Shown piece by piece: positions 1 through 5,044 of a stretch of DNA of 7,867 bases. The notes below the pieces were generated by a model, which saw nothing but the letters and a program-made list of their open reading frames with translations, had not been told where the DNA came from and made no database searches. How positions within the stretch are numbered: the first letter of the stretch is position 1; every line of letters starts with the position of its first letter. Position numbers and translations under genes: made by a program. This DNA is from an uncultured Fusobacteriaceae bacterium (GTDB taxonomy: Bacteria; Fusobacteriota; Fusobacteriia; Fusobacteriales; Fusobacteriaceae). Location: NCBI GenBank assembly GCA_947072715.1, contig CAMTJB010000042.1, forward strand, positions 1 through 7,867, read 5' to 3'.

Positions 1-84
1 TACTACTGGAGCTGCTACTACTTCTTTAGCTGAAGCTGTTGCTGCTATTAGTAATGTTCCTAAAACTAATGCTAATTTTTTCAT
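1..84 (-). CDS. FomA-like outer-membrane porin, N-terminal signal peptide only (gene runs off the left edge)
   Basis: The ATG is at 82-84 and the reading frame is open to the window edge, giving 28 residues. They form a classic signal peptide: MKK, a hydrophobic core LALVLGTLLIAATA, and a signal peptidase I site ASA at residues 17-19 followed by KEVVAAPVV. This start closely resembles the FomA porin family of Fusobacterium, as I recall it: abundant beta-barrel proteins of the outer membrane that pass small solutes and act as adhesins. A GGGGAGG ribosome binding site lies 6 nt before the ATG. The gene has its own promoter about 150 nt upstream. Because fusobacteria carry several FomA paralogues and only the export signal is visible, I give no gene symbol. 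The alternative is another exported outer-membrane protein with the same type of leader. Confidence 0.72.
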   Translation of the reverse strand, partial: MKKLALVLGTLLIAATASAKEVVAAPVV

Positions 85-107
85 TTTGTTTCCTCCCCAT
101 TTTTTTA

Positions 108-128
108 TTAAGAAATATAATTTCTTAA
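108..128 (-). promoter_or_regulatory. Perfect 9-bp hairpin in the porin 5' UTR
   Basis: The arms 108-116 and 120-128 are exact reverse complements (TTAAGAAAT / ATTTCTTAA) around a 3-nt loop. In the minus-strand RNA a tenth G-U pair (129/107) can form. The hairpin ends about 10 nt before the GGGGAGG ribosome binding site and no U-tract follows, so it is not a terminator. It could stabilise the message or shape access to the ribosome or a small RNA. The structure is seen; the role is inferred. Confidence 0.5.
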
Positions 129-230
129 CTTAAATTAATTCGAACAAAATTTTGATTTTTTGCTATTTTAAAATTTCCCTATTTATATTTAAACTTTTTA
201 AATACTATATACGTACTCTTTCTATTTAAA

Positions 231-259
231 ATTATAACCAAATTATTTTTGTTTGTAAA
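231..259 (-). promoter_or_regulatory. Promoter of the FomA-like gene (TTTACA-17-TATAAT)
   Basis: On the minus strand a TTTACA -35 box (254-259) is followed after exactly 17 nt by a consensus TATAAT -10 box (231-236). Transcription should start near 224, giving a 5' UTR of about 140 nt. The DNA upstream is rich in A-tracts, which could act as an UP element and fits a highly expressed porin. Confidence 0.72.
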
Positions 260-275
260 GTTTTTTTTAAACTTT
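257..275. repeat. Inverted repeat overlapping the -35 box of the porin promoter
   Basis: AAAGTTT (257-263) and AAACTTT (269-275) are exact reverse complements around a T5 spacer. One arm covers half of the -35 box at 254-259. No U-tract follows on the minus strand, so it does not look like a terminator for that strand. It could be an operator or a chance AT-rich dyad. Confidence 0.35.
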
Positions 276-390
276 TCTTATATTTTTTCCGTACCTTTCA
301 TTTCATTTTATTACTTATATATATAGATAACGTTCATTTTAATAATAGTTCACACTATATTATACATTATTTTTTTCTATTTTTTTAAAT

Positions 391-427
391 AAAAAACCCC
401 ACAAACATGGTGTTTGCAGGGTTTTTT
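391..427 (-). terminator. Rho-independent terminator of the rplM-rpsI unit
   Basis: Read on the minus strand, an A6 tract and CCC-UG-CAAACA pair with UGUUUG-UG-GGG around a CCA loop, followed by a U6 run. The two internal positions that are C/A mismatches in plus-strand RNA become U-G and G-U pairs in minus-strand RNA. The continuous 11-bp core, plus A6/U6, therefore forms only in the minus orientation. It lies just past the rpsI stop codon at 449-451. Confidence 0.88.
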
Positions 428-446
428 GTATATATTTTGTATATAT
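424..446. repeat. Short AT-rich tandem repeat after rpsI
   Basis: TTTTGTATATAT occurs at 424-435 and again at 435-446, a period of 11 nt, between the rpsI stop codon and the terminator. It looks like simple-sequence slippage and I assign no role to it. Confidence 0.5.
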
Positions 447-448
447 AA

Positions 449-847
449 TTATCTTTTTGAGAATTGAGGAGATCTTCTTGCTTTTCTCTTTCCGTATTTC
501 TTTCTCTCAACCATTCTTGAGTCTCTAGTTAAGAATCCAGCTTCTCTTAAAGCAGCTCTTAAAGTTTCATCAGATACAAGTAAAGCTCTTGATATTCCGT
601 GTCTTATAGCTCCAGCTTGTCCAGAGTTTCCTCCACCATTTACATTAACTCTTACTCCGAATTTCTCCATTGAAGTTGTTAATACTAAAGGTTGCTCAAC
701 TATTCTAGATAAGATTTCTCTTCCTCCAAAATAATCTTTCATAGATTTTCCATTTATTTCAATCCCTGTTGCACCTGGGATAAGTCTTACTCTTGCTACA
801 GAAGTTTTTCTTCTTCCTGTTCCTAAATATTGAATCATATTTGCCAC
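449..847 (-). CDS. rpsI: 30S ribosomal protein S9
   Basis: S9 (uS9) is a small-subunit protein whose basic C-terminal tail reaches toward the P-site tRNA. The 132-residue product is full length for the family. It shows the N-terminal [19 protein letters not shown] signature (residues 7-25), the [24 protein letters not shown] core (68-90) and the hallmark tail [17 protein letters not shown] (116-132). The start is GTG at 845-847: a GGGAGG ribosome binding site (855-860) lies 7 nt from it, whereas the ATG at codon 4 would be 16 nt away. The gene begins 16 nt after the rplM stop, so the two form the usual L13-S9 operon, closed by the terminator at 391-427. Confidence 0.97.
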   Translation of the reverse strand: MANMIQYLGTGRRKTSVARVRLIPGATGIEINGKSMKDYFGGREILSRIVEQPLVLTTSMEKFGVRVNVNGGGNSGQAGAIRHGISRALLVSDETLRAALREAGFLTRDSRMVERKKYGKRKARRSPQFSKR

Positions 848-863
848 TGTTGTTCCTCCCTAA

Positions 864-1298
864 TTATAATGCAGCCTTAGCTGGTTTTTGAGCTGTATGA
901 GTGTGTTCTGCTCCTACGAATACTCTTAATCTAGTTAGTTGCTCTGCTCCTAACTTGTTCTTTGGAAGCATTCTTTTTACAGCTAACATTAAAGCCTCTT
1001 CAGGTTTCTTTGCCATTATTTCCCCTAAAGTTCTCTCTTTAATTCCACCTGGGAATCCTGTGTGATGGAAATATTTTTTGTCAGTTAATTTTTTACCAGT
1101 TACTACTAATTTCTCAACGTTTGTAACAACTACGAAATCTCCACCATCAATATGAGGTGTGTATGTAGGTTTATTTTTACCCATTAATTTTTTTGTGATT
1201 TCTACTGCTAATCTTCCTAATACTAGATTCTCAGCATCATATTGATGCCATTCTCTAACTACGTCCTCTTTTCTTTGCATAAAAGTATATTTTTTCAT
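864..1298 (-). CDS. rplM: 50S ribosomal protein L13
   Basis: L13 (uL13) is an early-assembling large-subunit protein. The 144-residue product carries the family signatures: VLGRLAVEITKKLMGK (26-41), HIDGGDFVVVTN (49-60), FHHTGFPGGIKERTLGEIM (77-95) and AVKRMLPKNKLG (106-117), ending in RLRVFVGAEHTHTAQKP (123-139). I place the start at the ATG at 1296-1298 (MKKYTFMQ), because AGGAGG (1303-1308) lies 4 nt upstream and the protein then has the usual length. The frame stays open for 11 more codons, but these lie inside the leader hairpin at 1318-1338 and lack a ribosome binding site. It is the first gene of the rplM-rpsI operon. Confidence 0.97.
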   Translation of the reverse strand: MKKYTFMQRKEDVVREWHQYDAENLVLGRLAVEITKKLMGKNKPTYTPHIDGGDFVVVTNVEKLVVTGKKLTDKKYFHHTGFPGGIKERTLGEIMAKKPEEALMLAVKRMLPKNKLGAEQLTRLRVFVGAEHTHTAQKPAKAAL

Positions 1299-1372
1299 TT
1301 TTCCTCCTAAATTTAGTGTTATATCATTCAAATATAACGCAACGGTCCTTTGTGGGAAAGGTTAAATTTTAC
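1299..1372 (-). promoter_or_regulatory. Structured 5' leader of rplM, candidate L13 autoregulatory element
   Basis: The predicted leader is about 74 nt. It contains a CCUUU...AAAGG hairpin (about 1345-1363), the GC-richer string GGACCGUUGCG just after it, and a perfect 7-bp hairpin GUUAUAU/AUAUAAC (1318-1324 with 1332-1338, 7-nt loop). These are followed by a palindrome CUAAAUUUAG (1307-1316) that runs into the AGGAGG ribosome binding site. L13 operons are known to be autoregulated in several phyla, and L13 leader RNAs are catalogued in Firmicutes. That this leader works in that way is inferred; I could not compare it with a covariance model. Confidence 0.5.
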
Positions 1373-1378
1373 CTATTA

Positions 1379-1407
1379 ATCTTATCAGAATTCTTATATT
1401 GTGTCAA
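1379..1407 (-). promoter_or_regulatory. Promoter of rplM-rpsI (TTGACA-17-TAAGAT)
   Basis: A consensus TTGACA -35 box lies at 1402-1407 and a TAAGAT -10 box at 1379-1384, separated by 17 nt. The predicted transcription start is near 1372. The box sequences, spacing and position just upstream of a ribosomal operon make this a convincing promoter. Confidence 0.75.
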
Positions 1408-1420
1408 GTAATTTTACTTG
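1405..1420. repeat. Perfect inverted repeat overlapping the rplM -35 box
   Basis: CAAGTAA (1405-1411) and TTACTTG (1414-1420) are exact reverse complements around TT. Half of one arm is the TTGACA -35 box. On the minus strand no U-run follows, so the dyad is a poor terminator for the upstream gene. It might be an operator site; chance is possible. Confidence 0.4.
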
Positions 1421-1440
1421 CTCATGAAAATATATTTTTT

Positions 1441-2145
1441 CTAACTAAGTAAGCCTTCTGTCTCTTCCTCTTTTATCTCTTTTTCTTCTGGATTTTTAGG
1501 AATTGGTCTTCCATACATCCATTCAACTTGTCTTCTAAGTCCAGTTAAATCATATGTTTTTCCATCTAATTCTATACTGTTATTTTCAGGACACGCTACA
1601 TAGCCTTCCTCTACTTCTGTACTAGGGTCTAAAGATATTTGAACCTTGATGATTTCTTCTGGATTATCAAAAGGTCTAAACTCTGTTTTTACTTTTTTAA
1701 TAACATCGTCTTTTTCTAATATCTCAGAAATAAGTTGCTCATTCATTTTTCTTTTTGGTGGATATTCTGCTATAAATGCTTTTTGACTTGATAAAAACTT
1801 TACATTATCTCCATCTTTTTCAAATAACTCAATAGTATATACCCCTCTATCTTTTATCATAATTTTTTCTAAATCAATTATCTTTTTTCCTACTCCAAAA
1901 GGATCAACTATTGGTAAAAATTCCCCTTTTGTTATTAATTGCTCATCTGGAGAATTGAATCTCACTTCAAATTTTGTGGGTTTTGTTATTCCTTCTATCG
2001 TTAAAACTATTGAAAGATTCAACATTGGATATGGAAATAATGGTTGAATCAAGTTATCAAAAGCTCCTATTATATCTATACTCCCTGGCATTTGTGGATT
2101 CATTCTAGCTTTATGCGCTAATATTACATTTTTTAACTTTGGCAT
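1441..2145 (-). CDS. Conserved hypothetical cytosolic protein, possibly DUF6941-like
   Basis: I do not recognise a function. The 234-residue product has no signal peptide, membrane segment or catalytic motif that I know. The N-terminal part (residues 1-128) looks like a beta-rich domain: NVILAHKARMNP, then SIDIIGAFDNLIQPLFPYP (22-40), a strand pair around LNLSIVLTIEG and KFEVRFNSPDEQL, and YTIELFEKDG (103-112). This order, in which an identity statement is followed by a 'GAFDNL...FP' turn, reminds me of the DUF6941 family; that is weak recall. A second segment (about 150-216) precedes an acidic, lysine-rich tail (217-231). The ATG at 2143-2145 has AGGGGG 4 nt upstream. The gene follows ispA by 35 nt without an obvious promoter or terminator, so it should be the last gene of the xseB-ispA unit. 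Confidence 0.75.
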   Translation of the reverse strand: MPKLKNVILAHKARMNPQMPGSIDIIGAFDNLIQPLFPYPMLNLSIVLTIEGITKPTKFEVRFNSPDEQLITKGEFLPIVDPFGVGKKIIDLEKIMIKDRGVYTIELFEKDGDNVKFLSSQKAFIAEYPPKRKMNEQLISEILEKDDVIKKVKTEFRPFDNPEEIIKVQISLDPSTEVEEGYVACPENNSIELDGKTYDLTGLRRQVEWMYGRPIPKNPEEKEIKEEETEGLLS

Positions 2146-2180
2146 TGTTCCCCCTACATATTTTTTATTTTTGAAGCTTT

Positions 2181-3065
2181 TTAACTTTCTCTATTTACTA
2201 AATACTCTGCTAAATCTACTAAAAATTTTGTTTTTTCTATTTCAAAAGCCTCTTGTAAAACTTTCTTAGACTTACAGATAACTTCATTTAAAATTTCTTT
2301 AGATTTTTCCATTCCAAATATTGATGGATATGTTGATTTTTTTAATGCTTCATCACTGCCTATTGTTTTACCTAATTTTTCAAAATCACCCTCAACATCT
2401 AATATATCATCTTTTATCTGAAAAGCAAGTCCTATTAGGTCTCCATACTCTTCTATTGCTTCTCTCTGCTTTTCTGTAGCATTTCCTATTATACATGCTA
2501 TCTCTAAAGGTAATTTTATTAACTTACCTGTCTTATTTCTATGTATATATTTAAGAGTATCATAGTCTATATCTTTTCCTTCACTCTCTATGTCCACCAT
2601 CTGTCCACCAATCATACCATTAATTCCTGCATATTCAGATGTTTTTCTTATTATTTCTAAAGTTTGCTCAGGAGTTAACCCTTTGTTCTTTTCTACCAAT
2701 ATATTAAATGCATGTGTTAACAAAGCATCTCCAATTAAAATACCTTGAGCTTCTCCAAATTTATAATGAGTTGTTAATTGCCCTCTTCTAAATTTATCAT
2801 TATCTAGTGCTGGCAAGTCATCATGAACTAAAGAGTAAGAGTGAATCATCTCTATTGCGCAGGCTGAAGCTATACCTAACTCTTCATTACAATCTAAAAG
2901 ATTTAATCCCATTAGTAACAATAAAGGTCTTAATCTTTTCCCACCATTCAAAACTGAATATTTCATTCCTTCTGCTATAACATATGGATTTTTAAGCTCA
3001 CTTAAATATTCTTCTAAGCTTCTATCTATTATATTCCTTCTATTAAACATATATTGCTTTAACAT
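2181..3065 (-). CDS. ispA: Farnesyl diphosphate synthase (geranyltranstransferase)
   Basis: This cytosolic trans-prenyltransferase condenses isopentenyl diphosphate with dimethylallyl and then geranyl diphosphate to make farnesyl diphosphate, which feeds undecaprenyl phosphate and quinone synthesis. The 294-residue, mostly helical protein shows GGKRLRP (41-47), the first aspartate-rich motif HDDLPALDND (81-90, with DDxxxxD at 82-88), GQMVDIE (154-160), KTGKL (178-182) and the second motif DDILD (219-223). Tyr77-Ser78 before the first motif match the Tyr-Ser pair of E. coli IspA, where changing the Ser shifts the product to C10, so a C15 product is expected. Its ATG directly abuts the xseB TAA, and its GAGGAGG site (3071-3077) lies inside the last xseB codons, implying translational coupling. 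Octaprenyl-type synthases are less likely because the first motif is DDxxxxD. Confidence 0.93.
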   Translation of the reverse strand: MLKQYMFNRRNIIDRSLEEYLSELKNPYVIAEGMKYSVLNGGKRLRPLLLLMGLNLLDCNEELGIASACAIEMIHSYSLVHDDLPALDNDKFRRGQLTTHYKFGEAQGILIGDALLTHAFNILVEKNKGLTPEQTLEIIRKTSEYAGINGMIGGQMVDIESEGKDIDYDTLKYIHRNKTGKLIKLPLEIACIIGNATEKQREAIEEYGDLIGLAFQIKDDILDVEGDFEKLGKTIGSDEALKKSTYPSIFGMEKSKEILNEVICKSKKVLQEAFEIEKTKFLVDLAEYLVNRES

Positions 3066-3296
3066 TTATACCTCCTCAAACTCTATTTTACTGTCTAAAG
3101 TTTCTGTTATCTTTATAACTTTACCTTGTGCTTTATTTAAAATATCAGAGGATTTTTTTAAAAGTTTCATAGCTTTTTCATACTCTTTTATACTTTCTTC
3201 TAATGCTAAATCTCCAGATTCTAATTTTTCTATTATTCCATCTATATTTTCTAGATTCTTTTCAAAACTATCATCTTTCACTAATTTTTTTTCCAT
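3066..3296 (-). CDS. xseB: Exodeoxyribonuclease VII small subunit
   Basis: XseB is the small helical subunit that binds several copies per XseA in exonuclease VII, a single-strand-specific nuclease acting from both DNA ends. The 76-residue product has the standard family layout: FEKNLENIDGIIEKLESGDL (11-30), LEESIKEYEKAMKLLKKS (32-49) and NKAQGKV (54-60). I start it at the ATG at 3294-3296 (MEKKLVKDD), with AGAGG 6 nt upstream. The frame is open further, to a GTG at 3345-3347, but that codon touches the promoter -10 box at 3339-3344 and cannot lie on the predicted transcript. The catalytic partner XseA is not in this window, although xseA is often adjacent in other bacteria. xseB is the first gene of the unit that continues into ispA. 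Confidence 0.92.
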   Translation of the reverse strand: MEKKLVKDDSFEKNLENIDGIIEKLESGDLALEESIKEYEKAMKLLKKSSDILNKAQGKVIKITETLDSKIEFEEV

Positions 3297-3338
3297 CTTA
3301 CACCTCTTTTGTATAAAATCACTACTTTTATTAACAAC

Positions 3339-3368
3339 ATTATACACATTCTATACAATATTAGTCAA
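3339..3368 (-). promoter_or_regulatory. Promoter of the xseB-ispA unit (TTGACT-18-TATAAT)
   Basis: TTGACT at 3363-3368 and a consensus TATAAT at 3339-3344 are separated by 18 nt. Transcription should begin near 3332, leaving a 5' UTR of about 36 nt to the xseB ATG. The -35 box lies directly beyond the U-tract of the rsmD terminator, so xseB is transcribed independently of the prfA unit. Confidence 0.75.
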
Positions 3369-3371
3369 ATT

Positions 3372-3398
3372 AAAAAAAGAGTGGTAACCACTCTTTTT
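3372..3398 (-). terminator. Rho-independent terminator of the prfA-prmC-queA-rsmD unit
   Basis: AAAAAGAGTGG (3374-3384) and CCACTCTTTTT (3388-3398) form a perfect 11-bp stem with a 3-nt loop. On the minus strand seven T residues (3378-3372) follow the GC-containing part. The stem includes two bases of the rsmD stop codon at 3397-3399. The sequence is symmetric enough to work on either strand, but only the minus strand has a gene ending here. Confidence 0.88.
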
Positions 3399-3945
3399 AT
3401 CTAGTAAAAAATGTCATTGTCTTCTTACCATATTTTCTACAGTCAGCTTTTTTAAATCCAAACATTTCATCATCTAAATCTTCTAACATATGATGCTCAC
3501 AAATTATAAGTCCACCCTCTGCTAAAACTCCAGATTTTTCTATTGCTCTTAATGTTTTTTCGCATAAATTTAATTTATAAGGAGGGTCCATAAAAATTAT
3601 ATCAAATTTTTCACCCTTTCTTCCTAATATTTCAACAGCTCTAACAACATCATTTTTATAAGCTCTACACTTATTTTCAAAACCTAAGTTATTGATATTT
3701 TCTATTATAACCTTTAAAGCTTCTTGATCTTGCTCAATCATTATAGCTCTTTCTGCCCCACGACTTAAAGCTTCTAAAGCTATATTTCCAGTTCCACTAA
3801 ACAAATCTAAAAACTTACATCCATCTATATATGGTGCTATTATCGAAAAAAGCGATTCTTTTACACTTCCTAATGTAGGTCTAGTATCCATTCCTTTTCT
3901 ACTTTTTAATCTTTTATTTTTAGCTTCTCCTGCTATTATTCTCAT
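3397..3945 (-). CDS. rsmD: 16S rRNA (guanine966-N2)-methyltransferase
   Basis: RsmD uses S-adenosylmethionine to methylate N2 of G966 in helix 31 of 16S rRNA, near the P site, during small-subunit assembly. The 182-residue protein is the family's usual length. It shows the N-terminal MRIIAGEAKNKRL and TRPTLGSVKESLFSII (21-36) signatures, the SAM-binding loop LDLFSGTGNIALEALSRGA (46-64), the acidic EQD (71-73) ending the second strand, and the N2-methyltransferase motif DPPY (120-123). The ATG at 3943-3945 follows an AGAGAGGTG site 5 nt upstream. It lies 29 nt after queA with no terminator between, so it is the last gene of the prfA unit. A coaD gene often follows rsmD in other bacteria but is absent here. 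Confidence 0.94.
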   Translation of the reverse strand: MRIIAGEAKNKRLKSRKGMDTRPTLGSVKESLFSIIAPYIDGCKFLDLFSGTGNIALEALSRGAERAIMIEQDQEALKVIIENINNLGFENKCRAYKNDVVRAVEILGRKGEKFDIIFMDPPYKLNLCEKTLRAIEKSGVLAEGGLIICEHHMLEDLDDEMFGFKKADCRKYGKKTMTFFTR

Positions 3946-3974
3946 ATTTTCACCTCTCTTAATTGCTATTTTTA

Positions 3975-5006
3975 TTAATAAATAAACATTGCATCTCCAA
4001 AACTAAAGAAATGGTACTGCTCTTTTACAGCTTTTTCATAAACATCCATCATAAACTCTCTATTGGAAAATGCTGATACTAGCATTAACAAAGTTGATTT
4101 AGGAAGATGAAAATTTGTAATAAGTGCATCTACAACTTTAAATTTATAACCTGGGTAGATAAATATTTCTGTATCTGCTGTTCTTCCTACAAGTTTTCCC
4201 TCTGAATCAACTGATGACTCTAGAGCTCTTACTGTTGTAGTTCCAACTGCAATTATTCTTCTACCTATTTTTTTTGCTTCATTTATTTTCAGTGCAACAT
4301 CTTCTGGAATTTCAAAAAGTTCACTATGCATCTTATGATCTAAAACATCTTCTGTTTGAACAGGTCTAAACGTTCCTATTCCAACTTCTAGAAAAACATC
4401 TAGTATTTCTACACCTTTCTGCTTAATAGCTTCTAGAAGCTCTTCTGTAAAGTGTAGACCTGCTGTTGGAGCTGCTACTGATTCTCCACGAATAGCATAT
4501 ACAGTTTGGTATCTATCTTTCTCTTTTAAAGTTTCCAATATATATGGAGGCAAAGGCATATTTCCTAATCTATCTAAAACTTCCTCAAAAGCCCCTTCAT
4601 AAGTAAATTTTAAAACTCTATTCCCATCTTCTTTTATTTCTATAAGTTCCGCTACTAGTTCATCATTTTCACCAATGTATAGCTTTTGACCTATTTTTAA
4701 TTTTTTAGCTGGTTTTAACAAACACTCCCAACTAGTTAAATCTATTCTTTTTATTAAAAGAATCTCTAAAACTCCTCCACTATCTTTTTTTCCAAAAAGT
4801 CTAGCAGGTATTACTTTAGTTGAGTTCCTAACAAGAATATCCCCTTCTTTTAAAAAATCGATTATATTATAGAAGTTTTTATGCTCTATAGTCTGTTCCT
4901 CTCTATTTACTAATAAAAGTTTAGAACTATCTCTTGGTTCTCTTGGAGATTGTCCTATAAGTTCATCAGGAAGATGATAATCATAATCACTAAGTTTCGT
5001 TGACAT
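3975..5006 (-). CDS. queA: S-adenosylmethionine:tRNA ribosyltransferase-isomerase
   Basis: QueA transfers and isomerises the ribosyl group of S-adenosylmethionine onto 7-aminomethyl-7-deazaguanine at the wobble position of GUN-anticodon tRNAs, giving epoxyqueuosine, the penultimate step to queuosine. The 343-residue product is normal length. Family signatures are DYDYHLPDELIGQSPREPRD (7-26), NSTKVIPARLFG (61-72), PPYI (153-156), ESVAAPTAGLHFTEEL (175-190), VGIGTFRPV (208-216), VGTTTVRALES (254-264), TNFHLPKSTLLMLVSAF (297-313) and the C-terminal FFSFGDAMFIY. I start it at ATG 5004-5006 because AAGGAG (5014-5019) lies 7 nt upstream. An in-frame ATG seven codons earlier has no ribosome binding site. 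It follows prmC by 38 nt within the same transcription unit. Confidence 0.95.
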   Translation of the reverse strand: MSTKLSDYDYHLPDELIGQSPREPRDSSKLLLVNREEQTIEHKNFYNIIDFLKEGDILVRNSTKVIPARLFGKKDSGGVLEILLIKRIDLTSWECLLKPAKKLKIGQKLYIGENDELVAELIEIKEDGNRVLKFTYEGAFEEVLDRLGNMPLPPYILETLKEKDRYQTVYAIRGESVAAPTAGLHFTEELLEAIKQKGVEILDVFLEVGIGTFRPVQTEDVLDHKMHSELFEIPEDVALKINEAKKIGRRIIAVGTTTVRALESSVDSEGKLVGRTADTEIFIYPGYKFKVVDALITNFHLPKSTLLMLVSAFSNREFMMDVYEKAVKEQYHFFSFGDAMFIY

Positions 5007-5044
5007 TTTAATACTCCTTAATTTCATTTAAAACATCGAAAGAT

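Larger units (their letters stand above)
85..390. other. Gene-free interval upstream of the porin gene
   Basis: This stretch is extremely AT-rich and holds no credible coding frame. From right to left it contains a possible weak second -10 box (TATAAT on the minus strand, 359-364) without a convincing -35, two near-identical ATAA(T)xGTTCA direct repeats at 327-336 and 342-352, the dyad at 257-275, the main promoter at 231-259, and the long 5' UTR with its hairpin at 108-128. I see no tRNA-like or CRISPR-like structure. Confidence 0.6.

Noticed and set aside
23..100. Out-of-frame ATG at 98-100 inside the porin ribosome binding site region
   Set aside because: Its short frame has no ribosome binding site of its own and no protein-like composition; the in-frame signal peptide at 1-84 explains the region.
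257..292. Plus-strand terminator-like hairpin followed by T-rich sequence
   Set aside because: No gene on the plus strand ends here, and the 7-bp A-T stem is too weak to call.
359..364. Second promoter or small RNA start (TATAAT on the minus strand)
   Set aside because: No acceptable -35 box at 16-18 nt and no terminator before the main porin promoter; kept only as a remark in the intergenic entry.
1299..1331. Eleven extra in-frame codons before the rplM ATG (MNDITLNLGGK)
   Set aside because: They overlie the leader hairpin at 1318-1338, have no ribosome binding site, and would make L13 longer than its family.
3297..3347. Seventeen extra codons before xseB beginning at a GTG
   Set aside because: The GTG touches the TATAAT box at 3339-3344 and lies upstream of the predicted transcription start.
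5007..5027. Upstream ATG of queA (seven extra codons)
   Set aside because: The AAGGAG ribosome binding site lies between it and the chosen ATG, and the family begins near the chosen start.
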